From NCBI GenBank assembly GCA_945861415.1, contig CAMAUV010000023.1, positions 1 through 64,000 of the forward strand: a stretch of DNA of 64,000 bases, read 5' to 3'. Below, piece by piece: positions 34,933-44,068 of this stretch. The DNA is from Akkermansia muciniphila. GTDB lineage: Bacteria > Verrucomicrobiota > Verrucomicrobiia > Verrucomicrobiales > V1-33. Numbering within the stretch: the first letter of the stretch is position 1; the number at the start of each line of letters is the position of its first letter. Both the position numbers and the translations under genes were made by a program. Under the pieces are notes generated by a model that saw only the letters and a list, made by a program, of their open reading frames with translations, made no database searches and was not told the origin of the DNA.

Positions 34933-37629
34933 ATGATCCTGCGCACGGCCATCCTCCTCTTTTGTCTCACTCATTCGGCCCGGGCTCAATTGGCGCGGCA
35001 GGCCAATACCACTCTGAACCTGCCCGCCAGTTTGCCGGCAGCCACGGGCTACTCCGCGGAGAATGCGCTGGGCAGTCTTACGTTTTCCAATCCCATCTGC
35101 ATCCGTTCACTGCCCGGAGTATCCAATCGGCTTTTCGTCGTGGAGCGCGATGGCCGAATGCACCTAATCAATTTGGATTCGAACACGAAAAGCACCTTCC
35201 TTGACCTTGCAGCCTACCTCGCCGCGTCCGGCACACCCATCAGCGCCAGCAGCGAGAGCGGATTCCTGAGCGTGGCCTTCCACCCGGACTATAATAATAA
35301 CGGTCTCTTTTTCCTCTTCTACAGCTTTCGTCATGCGCCCAACGGACAGCTTCACCAGCGGGTGGCGCGGATGAGGGCCAGCGGAACGCCGGGTAATTAT
35401 AACGCGGCCACTTCCGCTGCCACTGCCACGCACACAGCTCTAATTTCCCAGCGTGACGAGGCCGGCAATCACAATGGAGGCGACCTCCATTTTGGACCCG
35501 ATGGCTATCTCTACATCTCCACGGGCGACGAAGGCGCGCAAAATGATGGCTCGGACAATGGCCGACGCATCGACCGCGATTTTCTGGCTGGCATCGCCCG
35601 CATCGATGTGGATCAAAAGCCCGGCAGTCTGCTGCCGAATCGGCATACTCAGACCAATTCGACGAGTTTTCCCAGCGCCGTCCATGCCGGCACCTACCGC
35701 ATCCCGCCAGACAATCCCTACATCGGCTTGACCACGTGGAATGGCTACACCTTTGCCGCCACCGCAGTGCGCACCGAGTGGTGGTCGCACGGCTATCGCA
35801 ACCCATGGCGCATGTCCTTCGATGCGCCCACCGGCCGATTGTTTGTCGCTGACGTGGGGCAGGACAACTACGAGGAGGTGAGTATTGTCACACGCGGGTC
35901 CAATGGTGGCTGGAGTTGGCGCGAGGGCTTGCGGGTGAATTCGCCGTTTGTCGCCCCCACCACGCCTCCCGCAGGCTGGACCTCACTCGCTCCGATCTAT
36001 GATTATCCTCACACCAGCGTCAGCTCCAGCGTGCCGGCGCAATTTCGCGGCACCAGCATCACCGGAGGTTATGTATACCGGGGCTCACGACTGTCTGAAG
36101 TCGTCGGGCAATACATTTGCGCCGATTACGTGAGCGGCCGCTTCTGGGCGCTCCGGAATACTGGCACGGCCCGCTGGACGCCATCGCTGCTGATGACTGA
36201 GGCCGGCAATGTGGTGGCCACCTTCGGCATGGACCCGCGCAATGGAGACATTCTATACACAACGCTCACTGCTACGGGGCAGGTGAAACGCATCGTCCGC
36301 GCTTTCACCGGCGGCACCGCGCCGCCCGCTACGCTGTCGGCCACGGGCGCCTTTTCCAGCCTCGCGTCGCTTACCCCGCATCCGGGCATAGTCGCCTACG
36401 AGCCCAACGTCAACTTTTGGAGCGACCACGCGCGCAAACGCCGCTGGTTCAGCATTCCCTCTCCGGGCGCGAAGATAACCTTTGCCGCAGAAGGTAACTG
36501 GGCCTTTCCCGCCGGACAGGTTTGGATCAAACACTTCGACATTGAGACAACGCGCGGACAGCCGGAGACCGCCCGGAGGCTCGAGACCCGCTTTCTGGTC
36601 AAAACCGCGGATGCCACCTACGGTCTCAGTTACAAATGGCGAGCCGATCAAACCAACGCGGATCTCGTGGGCGCGAGCGGGCTGGATGAAGTGTTCCCCA
36701 CCATAGAAAACGGCAGCCCAGTCAGCCAGACATGGCGGTTCCCCAGCCATTCAGAGTGCGCCACCTGCCACACCGCCGCTGCCGGTCATGCGCTCAGCTT
36801 CAATACCCGCCAGCTCAATCGCCCCGGAACCTTTGGCGCGGTCACGCAAAACCAAATCAGCGCACTAAGTGATGCCGGCTATTTCACCGTTGCTCCGGGC
36901 AATGTGCACGCCCTGCCTGCGCTTTCGCCGGCTGCAGATGAGACTGCCTCTCTCGAGTGGCGCGTGCGGAGTTATCTGGAGGTGAACTGCATTCAGTGCC
37001 ACCAGCCCGGCGTGGGCAGCAGCCTGTGGGATGCGCGATCCTCGACACCCACGGACCTCGCCGGACTCATCAACGGCCCCCTCGTCAACAATGGCGGAGA
37101 TCCCCTGAACCGCATGGCCATTCCCGGTGATCCGGCCCACTCCATGATGCTGCAGCGACTATCCGCCGCCGGCGTGGCGCGCATGCCGCCCCTCGCCACG
37201 ACAGTGCGCGACGCGGAGGCGGAAGCCCTGCTGACCGCATGGATTCAAAGCCTACCGGCGCGAAAAAGCTACGCCACATGGCAATCCGAAAACTTCTCCA
37301 ACCCCGCCGCTCCCGAAGCCCAGCCCGCCGCCGACCCCGACCTCGACGGCAACACGAATGCCCACGAATACCTCCACGGACTTCAGCCCACCCTGCCTGA
37401 TGCCGGCCCGCTGGTCACAGCGGAGCGCAGTGGAGGCATCGTGATACTGACCTTTTCGCAGCCCGCCAACCGCAGCGCTATTGTGGAAATCAGTTCCGAC
37501 CTCACCACATGGGCGCCTTGGGACACCGCCGGCAATTCCCCGTCTTTTCCCGCCATGTCTCGGAGCCGCACCCTCTCCGGTCCCGAGTGGCCGCGCGCTC
37601 ACTTCCGCGTGCGCTTCAATCAGCCGTAG
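34933..37629 (+). CDS. Secreted PQQ-type sugar dehydrogenase fused to a diheme cytochrome c module
   Basis: An 898-residue exported protein. After a signal peptide ('MILRTAILLFCLTHSARAQL') residues about 40-440 form a soluble glucose/sorbosone dehydrogenase-type propeller ('GFLSVAFHPDYNNNGLFFLF', 'EAGNHNGGDLHFGPDGYLYI', 'GYRNPWRMSFDAPTGRLFVA'), with the His expected as catalytic base in 'NHNGGDLHFGPDG'. A jelly-roll-like region follows. Two heme c motifs come next, CATCH (Cys609) and CIQCH (Cys686), with downstream Met residues as possible ligands. The C-terminus has 'ADPDLDGNTNAHEYLHGLQP', a verrucomicrobial calcium-type repeat. It would oxidise sugars outside the cytoplasm and pass electrons to its own hemes. 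Very similar fusions occur in related bacteria. Confidence 0.85.
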   Translation: MILRTAILLFCLTHSARAQLARQANTTLNLPASLPAATGYSAENALGSLTFSNPICIRSLPGVSNRLFVVERDGRMHLINLDSNTKSTFLDLAAYLAASGTPISASSESGFLSVAFHPDYNNNGLFFLFYSFRHAPNGQLHQRVARMRASGTPGNYNAATSAATATHTALISQRDEAGNHNGGDLHFGPDGYLYISTGDEGAQNDGSDNGRRIDRDFLAGIARIDVDQKPGSLLPNRHTQTNSTSFPSAVHAGTYRIPPDNPYIGLTTWNGYTFAATAVRTEWWSHGYRNPWRMSFDAPTGRLFVADVGQDNYEEVSIVTRGSNGGWSWREGLRVNSPFVAPTTPPAGWTSLAPIYDYPHTSVSSSVPAQFRGTSITGGYVYRGSRLSEVVGQYICADYVSGRFWALRNTGTARWTPSLLMTEAGNVVATFGMDPRNGDILYTTLTATGQVKRIVRAFTGGTAPPATLSATGAFSSLASLTPHPGIVAYEPNVNFWSDHARKRRWFSIPSPGAKITFAAEGNWAFPAGQVWIKHFDIETTRGQPETARRLETRFLVKTADATYGLSYKWRADQTNADLVGASGLDEVFPTIENGSPVSQTWRFPSHSECATCHTAAAGHALSFNTRQLNRPGTFGAVTQNQISALSDAGYFTVAPGNVHALPALSPAADETASLEWRVRSYLEVNCIQCHQPGVGSSLWDARSSTPTDLAGLINGPLVNNGGDPLNRMAIPGDPAHSMMLQRLSAAGVARMPPLATTVRDAEAEALLTAWIQSLPARKSYATWQSENFSNPAAPEAQPAADPDLDGNTNAHEYLHGLQPTLPDAGPLVTAERSGGIVILTFSQPANRSAIVEISSDLTTWAPWDTAGNSPSFPAMSRSRTLSGPEWPRAHFRVRFNQP

Positions 37630-37684
37630 GGTTACTCGCCTCGTGGCGGAAGTTGCCACACAGGCTTTAATGTCAGCCCCCGCT

Positions 37685-37933
37685 CTAGGACGTGATTATG
37701 AAAAATACGGCAACAGTTGCGGCGCAAAGAATCACAAGGTGGATGATAATGAACAGAAAATACCAACCGATTTTCCATAGTGCGGTCTTCCATTTGCGAT
37801 CATAGTGGAGGGGCGCAGGCACAAGGCAGGCGCAGAGGATGAGCCAGACAGGCGCGGCGTAAATGCTAAGGATGAACAGTAATAACCAGCCTACCCAATC
37901 GTGTTCGAAAACAGCAATAAGCAGCGAGAGCAT
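37685..37933 (-). CDS. Small four-segment membrane protein of unknown function
   Basis: An 82-residue hydrophobic protein with about three to four membrane segments ('WVGWLLLFILSIYAAPVWLI' and 'WYFLFIIIHLVILCAATVAV') separated by a charged loop ('HYDRKWKTALWK'). The frame stays open for about 150 bases upstream and reads like protein ('LQQAAELLDGDVSLTPAM'), but no start codon occurs there, so ATG 37933 is taken. It is downstream of and codirectional with the MFS transporter. Family not recognised. Confidence 0.5.
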   Translation of the reverse strand: MLSLLIAVFEHDWVGWLLLFILSIYAAPVWLILCACLVPAPLHYDRKWKTALWKIGWYFLFIIIHLVILCAATVAVFFIITS

Positions 37934-38079
37934 GGCCGGGGTCAGTGAGACATCCCCGTCCAGAAGCTCCGCAGCTTGCTGAAGGTCAAGCTGTCCAGAA
38001 TCTCCCGCGGTAGCGGGCTGCTGTGCTGCAGTGCTGCGGGGATTCGCAGGGGTTTCCCGGCCCCATGGATCGGCTCTCG

Positions 38080-39519
38080 TTATTCGGCTTTCTCTTCGTT
38101 CGACGGCTCAGTCATGAAGAAGGAAAGCAAAAGACCGGCGAGAGCCATGGCCAGTGCGATCCATGCGCCGGTATTAGACATGAGTCCCGGATTCGGCGGG
38201 GTGGCGTCCGAAAAGGTAAAGAAGAACCATGCCATGCTGGTGCCGATGACTCGCCCGCCGATATTGGCGGCGAAACTTTCACCAGTGCCCCGCAGGTGAA
38301 CAGGAAACACGCGCGGGATGTAATTTCCCCAGAAACTGAACTGTCCCACCAGCAGCATCCCGGCCACAAAGACGCCCCACTTCAAGGTGCCTATGGCCCC
38401 AGCAGCACCCATGTTACCGCCGATCCAGAAGAACAGGGCAGGGATGAAGAGCAATGCGGGCACCATGAAGAGCCGGGCCAGGGTGCGGCGGCTGACGATA
38501 TAGACGGCGAGGATGGCTAGAATCACCCGCCCTGCAAGGCCACCTAATTCCTGCCATGTCTGCACAGAGGCGGCGGCTTTGCCTTCGATAGGTCCTTTGG
38601 CGATCGAGGCCGCGCTGGCGAGCGCTTTCTTAAGATTGGCCTCGGAGGCTCCGGGCTTTGCCGCTTTCACTTTTTGCTGCGCCGCCGCGATGGCCGGGGC
38701 GGTTTGCGCCTTCACATCCTGAAACCCGGGGACAATCTGCGGTAGGTGCTGGATGGCGCCAAACGCGATGCCGTAGCAGCAGGCAAACATGGCGGTGGTG
38801 GTGATGGTCGTGCGCGCCAGCCCCGGGCTGAAAAGTTCCCGGATGCTGGGTCGCTTTAGCGCTCCGGCCTTCCGTTTTGCTTCCCATACGGGGGACTCCG
38901 GCAGGAATGGGCGGATGAGAATCAGCGGAATGGCCGGGATTAGTCCACTGATGAGCGTGTAGCGCCATGCTTCATACTGTCCTCGGATGGGCGGTAAACT
39001 TTGAGACTCCGCCAACTGCGTGCACCATCCGAACATCAAAGCCACTAGCAGGCCACCAAGGGATGAAAACGCCTGCGTCCAGCCCAGCACTTTTTCCTTC
39101 TGCTTTTTGTCGGGAAACAGTTCTGCTAGCCATGCCACTGCGGCCACAAACTCCACGCACACTCCCACGAACACACAGCAGCGGTAGAACAGCAATTCAC
39201 CTAAAGACTGGGAAAATCCCGCGAAAAATGCCCCGAATGCATAGAGGAGAATACTCCAAGTCAGCACGCGCCGCCGCCCCAGACGATCCGTAAGCCATCC
39301 ACCCAGCAGACCGAAGATGCCGCCCGCCACCGCCGGAACAAAGAATAGAATGCGCGCCCATTCTTTATACTCCGGGGTGCCTACCACCAGTCCGCCGAGA
39401 GACAGCAGCGCGGGCTTGATGATCAGCGGCAGCATGAGCAGTTCGTAGATGTCGAAGGCAAAGCCGATACTGGCTATGACACAGATGAGCCATTGAGTGG
39501 GGGTGAGACGCTGAGTCAT
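38080..39519 (-). CDS. Major facilitator superfamily transporter, sugar-porter-like
   Basis: A 479-residue inner-membrane transporter with about 12 membrane segments. The loop 2-3 signature is 'GGWLTDRLGRRRVLTWSILL'. The N-terminal 'WLICVIASIGFAFDIYELLM' resembles the metabolite/aromatic-acid:H+ symporter branch. Between segments 7 and 8 there is an unusual Ala/Lys-rich hydrophilic stretch of about 65 residues ('AIAAAQQKVKAAKPGASEAN', 'ALASAASIAKGPIEGKAAAS') that would form a large extramembrane loop. Substrate unknown. The gene stands alone, divergent from the SDR. Confidence 0.85.
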   Translation of the reverse strand: MTQRLTPTQWLICVIASIGFAFDIYELLMLPLIIKPALLSLGGLVVGTPEYKEWARILFFVPAVAGGIFGLLGGWLTDRLGRRRVLTWSILLYAFGAFFAGFSQSLGELLFYRCCVFVGVCVEFVAAVAWLAELFPDKKQKEKVLGWTQAFSSLGGLLVALMFGWCTQLAESQSLPPIRGQYEAWRYTLISGLIPAIPLILIRPFLPESPVWEAKRKAGALKRPSIRELFSPGLARTTITTTAMFACCYGIAFGAIQHLPQIVPGFQDVKAQTAPAIAAAQQKVKAAKPGASEANLKKALASAASIAKGPIEGKAAASVQTWQELGGLAGRVILAILAVYIVSRRTLARLFMVPALLFIPALFFWIGGNMGAAGAIGTLKWGVFVAGMLLVGQFSFWGNYIPRVFPVHLRGTGESFAANIGGRVIGTSMAWFFFTFSDATPPNPGLMSNTGAWIALAMALAGLLLSFFMTEPSNEEKAE

Positions 39520-39695
39520 GGTGAAGTAAAGAAATTTGGGACGATAGAGACGGTGTGCGGTCCTTCCCGCAACGAGAAACTGCCCGCGTCAGCGGAGCAT
39601 ACTTTAGTCATTTGCTCCTATTTTGTCTCCGTGGGCGGCGCGTGGGGATTTCCTGCGTTGCGCGCCATTTTTCCGCAGTCCATGGCTCAGGACTT

Positions 39696-40460
39696 ATGCC
39701 ACAGATTGCTTTTGTCACTGGAGCCAACCGCGGGCTGGGAAAGGGTTTTGCCCTCACCCTTGCCCGGGCGGGATACGACCTGATTATTTCCTCTCGCGAG
39801 GCTGCGGACTGTGCCGCCACAGAGGCGGAAATCCGTGCTCTCGGACGCGATTGCCTCAGCCTCACTCTCGATGTGCGTGACTATGACAGCATCCAGCGCG
39901 CCGCTGCCGCCGCAGAGGCATGGCGTGGGAATGTGGATGTGTTGGTCAATAACGCCGGATGCAATCGCCGCAAACCCGCACTGGAGGTCACATGGGATGA
40001 CTGGAACACGGTTCTGGAAACCAATCTCCGCGGCACTTTCTTTGTCAGTCAGGCCATCGCCCGGGGTATGGTGCTACGGCAGTCCGGTCGCATCATCAAC
40101 ATTGGTTCCGTTACGTGCGTGGCCGGTTACGCCGGATTAGGCCCCTACGGGGCCAGTCGGGGCGGGGTGAAACAGCTCACCATGAGTCTCGCCAGCGACT
40201 GGGGGCCATACGGCATTACCGTAAACTGCCTCGCTCCCGGCTGGTTTCGCACCGCGCAGAACAGCGTGATGTATGAGGACACCGAGTGGGTGGAATACCT
40301 CAGTGAACGTATTCCCCTTGGCCGGCCCGGGCAACCGGGGGACCTTGACGGAGCGCTCCTTTTCCTCGCCAGCGAGGCCAGCGCCTACGTCACCGGTCAG
40401 ACCCTGCTGGTGGATGGCGGCATATCCGTGGGGCAGGTGAGGGCTCTGCCCCGAAAATAA
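39696..40460 (+). CDS. Short-chain dehydrogenase/reductase with Arg in place of the catalytic Lys
   Basis: A 254-residue classical SDR: nucleotide motif 'FVTGANRGLGKGFALTLARA', 'DVLVNNAGCNRR', Ser at 'IINIGSVTCV', and the C-terminal 'YVTGQTLLVDGGISVG'. The catalytic block reads 'YGASRGGVKQLTMSLASDWG': Tyr151 is present but position 155, Lys in YxxxK, is Arg (codon 40158-40160). Everything else resembles gluconate 5-dehydrogenase/2-deoxy-gluconate dehydrogenase-type SDRs. The change should lower or alter activity because the Lys holds the ribose and lowers the Tyr pKa. ATG 39696 was chosen because the first strand starts two residues later. Confidence 0.88.
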   Translation: MPQIAFVTGANRGLGKGFALTLARAGYDLIISSREAADCAATEAEIRALGRDCLSLTLDVRDYDSIQRAAAAAEAWRGNVDVLVNNAGCNRRKPALEVTWDDWNTVLETNLRGTFFVSQAIARGMVLRQSGRIINIGSVTCVAGYAGLGPYGASRGGVKQLTMSLASDWGPYGITVNCLAPGWFRTAQNSVMYEDTEWVEYLSERIPLGRPGQPGDLDGALLFLASEASAYVTGQTLLVDGGISVGQVRALPRK

Positions 40461-40543
40461 ACAAATCCCGCTCGAAATAACGTAAAGAGGCCTAATAGTA
40501 CCACTCCATTCCTTCCGCTACGGTTACCTACAACCTTCCCGCC

Positions 40544-41449
40544 ATGCGATTGCTTCCCGCTTTTCTGTTCGCTGCGCTCCCGCTCATCTCGGTGCACGCG
40601 CAGGACACTCCGCCTCGAGTCCCTAGCAAGGAGGCCCCAAAATCCGAAGCGGCCCCTCCGGCAGGCGAAGAGGATGGGGAAGCTGCCAAAGCTGACGGTC
40701 CGGAGATCCCCGAAGATCTTTTGGAAGATCCGCATCTTCGTGAGGAATTTGGAGTTAATGAGTTCACTACCCCCAGCATCCGCAAGATCTTCGGCTCGCT
40801 TGATGTGCTGGGCAAGCTCCCCTACGACAAGCTAAAGCGCAAGATCACGAGAGAGGTGAGTAAAGACCGCTCGCTCGTTTCCCTCGGACTCGGGGTGCTG
40901 ATCGGCGATGGCTTCCTCGCAGCCCAGTCGGAGAAAATTGAGGATCTTGAGGACATCGGCCGCGCCGTCCTCCGGCACAGCAAAGTCCTCGCAGCGGGTG
41001 CCCGGGTGACTGCGCATTCCAAGGCCATTCTGGAAAATAGTGCGCTCGGCGACTGGAAGACCATGCGTGAAGATCTCGCCGCCACCCAAAAAGATGTGGA
41101 GGCCGAGATGGTGCTGCTCAAGGACATGGAAATGGCGCACCTCATTTCCCTCGGCGGCTGGCTGCGCGGTCTTCAAATTGCCAGTGCTGCTGCGCTGGAG
41201 CCCTACAGCCCGGAGCGCGCCGCGGTCCTCGCCCGCAAGGATCTTGCGGAATACTTCGCCGCGACTCTCGCGGACATTGATCCCTCCCTCAAGAAGCTCA
41301 AGCACGTCCAAGCTCTCCAGGGCGAAGTAGTCAATATTTTCAACCTACTCGACCTTCCCGACGGCAAGTCTTTCGACGAGGAACGCGTCCAGAAGATCAA
41401 CGAAAAGTCGGCTGCCCTAGTGCAGATGATTCTGACCACGAAGGCCTGA
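40544..41449 (+). CDS. Secreted helical protein of unknown function
   Basis: A 301-residue protein with a signal peptide ('MRLLPAFLFAALPLISVHAQ') and a low-complexity Glu/Ala/Pro stretch to about residue 65. A long mostly helical domain follows ('KLPYDKLKRKITREVSKDRS', 'AATQKDVEAEMVLLKDMEMA'). No catalytic motif or lipobox is seen, so it is probably a soluble periplasmic protein. It is followed after 6 bases by a small membrane protein and then by a class A PBP; the three are probably one transcript, suggesting a cell-envelope task. It looks like a lineage-specific conserved protein; function is not recognised. Confidence 0.75.
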   Translation: MRLLPAFLFAALPLISVHAQDTPPRVPSKEAPKSEAAPPAGEEDGEAAKADGPEIPEDLLEDPHLREEFGVNEFTTPSIRKIFGSLDVLGKLPYDKLKRKITREVSKDRSLVSLGLGVLIGDGFLAAQSEKIEDLEDIGRAVLRHSKVLAAGARVTAHSKAILENSALGDWKTMREDLAATQKDVEAEMVLLKDMEMAHLISLGGWLRGLQIASAAALEPYSPERAAVLARKDLAEYFAATLADIDPSLKKLKHVQALQGEVVNIFNLLDLPDGKSFDEERVQKINEKSAALVQMILTTKA

Positions 41450-41455
41450 ACCCAG

Positions 41456-41881
41456 ATGCCTGAGGACCCCACAGACAAGCTCGCCGTTCAGGAAGCCGAA
41501 GTCATCGACGTGGAGGTCATGGATGACAGTCCCTCTTCCTCTGCAGCACCGGAGGGTATGCCGGACCTTTCCCAAATGGCGCAGATGGCGCCGGAACTCA
41601 TCGTCGGAGTGTTCCGGGAAATGCTCAAAGCGCGGCTTAAGCGCTGGGCGGGGCGCAATGCCATTTACGGTGTCCTTCTCTGCTGGTTGAGCACGGAATA
41701 CGGCTGGGCAAAAGTAGCAGTTGGTATCTGGATGTTCATTGCCAGCTTCCATCTCGCCATTCTCCTCTACGGCTGGTATGCCAGCGGCAAAAAGGGAGCA
41801 GCGCTGGCAAAGGTATTTTCCCAAGGCGGACTCGGCGGGATGGGAGGCATGGGAGGATTTGGCGGCATGAATTCCCGTTAG
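41456..41881 (+). CDS. Small membrane protein with a Gly-Met-rich tail
   Basis: A 141-residue protein: acidic N-terminus ('VIDVEVMDDSPSSSAAPEG'), two membrane segments ('AIYGVLLCWLSTEYGW' and 'KVAVGIWMFIASFHLAILLY'), then a Lys stretch and a 'GGMGGMGGFGGMNSR' tail. The family is not recognised. It lies 6 bases after the secreted helical protein and 27 bases before the PBP, so a shared envelope function is likely. Confidence 0.7.
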   Translation: MPEDPTDKLAVQEAEVIDVEVMDDSPSSSAAPEGMPDLSQMAQMAPELIVGVFREMLKARLKRWAGRNAIYGVLLCWLSTEYGWAKVAVGIWMFIASFHLAILLYGWYASGKKGAALAKVFSQGGLGGMGGMGGFGGMNSR

Positions 41882-41908
41882 TTTTTTTCCTGGTTTCCCC
41901 TCCGGCGA

Positions 41909-44068
41909 ATGCCCCGCACCAAAACATCCCCTAAAGCGCCGAAGCGAATCTCATGGCTGCTGCCGCGGCTCCGCGCCCGCATTGCCGCGTGGCCGTGGTT
42001 CTGGCGCTGGCTAGCGCGGCTCTCGGTGGCGTGCGCCCTGCTGGGCGCCACTACCCATCTCATTCTCGGCTACATCGCCGGAAAATATGATCTCGCCGAC
42101 CTCAACCGCATGCCAGAGCGCAGCATCGTCTACGACAACCAGGGGCGCGAAATCGGGAGGTTGCACGGCGAAAACCGTATCGTAGTACGGCTCAGCGAAG
42201 TGCCGAAGTTTTTTCAGGAAGCGCTGCTCGCGCGTGAGGACAACGGATTCTACGACCACGGCGGCATCAGTTGGCGAGGCATCGCGCGTGCGGCTTTCCG
42301 CCGGGTGGCCGATGGCGCGCGTCAGGGGGCCAGCACCATCACGATGCAGTTGGCCAACAACAGTTTCCGATTAGGTAAAAGGGAGTCGCTCTTCCGAAAA
42401 CTGGTCGAGATTGCCCTGACGCGCCGCATCGAATCCAACTTCGAAAAGGATCAGATTCTAGAGATGTATGTGAACCGGATTTTCTTCGGGACCGGATTCT
42501 ACGGCATTGAGCGCGCTGCCCAGGCCTACTTTGGAAAATGCTCGCGCGACATGTCGCCGGATGAGTGTGCGCTGCTTGTAGCCATCATCCGCGGGCCTAA
42601 CAAATTTTCTCCCTTCCGGAATTACGAGGTGGCCATAAGTGGCCGCAACATGGTGCTCGACCGCATGGTGTTTTTTAAACGCCTCAGCGCGGAGGAGGCG
42701 GAGCGTATCAAGAATATTAAAACCAAAGTTCTTCCGCAGCCAAAAGCTCCGCGGGAGTCGTGGGTCATGGATTCTGTCGGAAGGGAACTCACCCGCATCC
42801 TTGACTCAGAAGACGTGGACGAGGGCGGCCTGAAGATTTTTACCACGCTTGATCCCGCCCTTCAAAAACACGCCGAGCAGGCGGTGATCAAGGAGATGGC
42901 CGCCATCGAACGTAAGTCAGGCTACGAGCACCCGCTGATGTCCCAGTTTGACGAGCGCCATAAACGGGAGCCCGCTGCAGAACCCGATTACCTTCAGGGT
43001 GCCGCTGTCGTTATCGACAATGCCACCGGCGCCATTCTTTCCACCGTCGGCGGGCGGAACATTGACCACAGCAGTTTCAATCGCGCCGCCCTTTCTAAAC
43101 GGCAGGCGGGCTCCACATTCAAACCTTTCGTCTTCGCCGCTGCCGTCGAGCGAGGATTACTCCCCGGCACGCTGGTCAACGATGGCCCCATCAAACTAGG
43201 TGACATCACCTCCGCTTCCGACCCCGAATACTCGCCCGTCAATTCCGACAAATCGTTCAACGGTCTTCAGCGAGCCGACTGGGGCCTCGCCAAATCGCGT
43301 AATACCGTGGCCGTGCGTGCCGGCGAATTTGCGGGACTGGAAGCAGTGAAAGACATCGCCGCCCGTGTCGGGTTTGGTGAAATTAAGAGTGACTCCGCGC
43401 AACTTTACCTTGGCAACACCGGCATCACTCTTGAGGCTCTCACCAGCGCCTTCTCATCCTTCCCAAACGCCGGTGTCCGCTGCCGTCCGTTTTTGATCGA
43501 CCGCATCGAGGATAACACGGGTGTCCTCGTCTTCCGCAGCGGAGTCATGGATACAGAAGCGATGAGGCCCGGCGCGGCATGGGTCACTGCCAAAATGCTG
43601 GAGCGTGTCTGCGCTCCCGGCGGTATGGCATCCGAGGTCGCCACTGCCGGTCTCTCGGGGCCGGTGGGCGGTAAAACAGGCACTGCTGAGGACTATCGTG
43701 ATGCATGGTTCGTCGGATTCAATCCCCGCATCACCTGCGGCGTCTGGGTGGGCCTCGATGATCCTGAACGCATCATTCACCGCGATTACGGCAGTCGCCT
43801 GGCACTGCCGGTCTGGATTGGAATCATGCGGCGTGCCCAGTCCCTCGGATACCGCGGCAGCGAGTGGGCGCGGCCTGCCTTGCGGGAGGTGGAAATTTGC
43901 GGTGCCAGCGGATGGGTGGCTGGTCCAGCCTGCCGGGGTGTACGGATTCGCGAAACCCTGCCGGAGGACATAATCCCCGCTGGATCATGCCCCGTGCACA
44001 CCCTTGTTCAGCCGGATTCGATTCCCGATCCCACGCTACCGGACCGTCTGCGCAAGGTCGCGAGATGA
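41909..44068 (+). CDS. Class A penicillin-binding protein (glycosyltransferase-transpeptidase)
   Basis: A 719-residue bifunctional peptidoglycan synthase anchored by one N-terminal membrane segment. The GT51 domain has catalytic Glu110 in 'REDNGFYDHGGISWRGIARA' and the 'QGASTITMQLANNSF' and 'LTRRIESNFEKDQILEMYVN' blocks. The transpeptidase domain has Ser402 in 'RQAGSTFKPFVFAAAVERG' (SxxK), 'SRN' in 'GLAKSRNTVAVRAG', and the KTG triad at Lys589 ('VGGKTGTAEDYRDAWFVGF'). A short C-terminal tail with several cysteines follows. It resembles PBP1A/PbpC types. Its last base abuts the trmD stop with no gap, tail to tail. Confidence 0.93.
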   Translation: MPRTKTSPKAPKRISWLLPRLRARIAAWPWFWRWLARLSVACALLGATTHLILGYIAGKYDLADLNRMPERSIVYDNQGREIGRLHGENRIVVRLSEVPKFFQEALLAREDNGFYDHGGISWRGIARAAFRRVADGARQGASTITMQLANNSFRLGKRESLFRKLVEIALTRRIESNFEKDQILEMYVNRIFFGTGFYGIERAAQAYFGKCSRDMSPDECALLVAIIRGPNKFSPFRNYEVAISGRNMVLDRMVFFKRLSAEEAERIKNIKTKVLPQPKAPRESWVMDSVGRELTRILDSEDVDEGGLKIFTTLDPALQKHAEQAVIKEMAAIERKSGYEHPLMSQFDERHKREPAAEPDYLQGAAVVIDNATGAILSTVGGRNIDHSSFNRAALSKRQAGSTFKPFVFAAAVERGLLPGTLVNDGPIKLGDITSASDPEYSPVNSDKSFNGLQRADWGLAKSRNTVAVRAGEFAGLEAVKDIAARVGFGEIKSDSAQLYLGNTGITLEALTSAFSSFPNAGVRCRPFLIDRIEDNTGVLVFRSGVMDTEAMRPGAAWVTAKMLERVCAPGGMASEVATAGLSGPVGGKTGTAEDYRDAWFVGFNPRITCGVWVGLDDPERIIHRDYGSRLALPVWIGIMRRAQSLGYRGSEWARPALREVEICGASGWVAGPACRGVRIRETLPEDIIPAGSCPVHTLVQPDSIPDPTLPDRLRKVAR

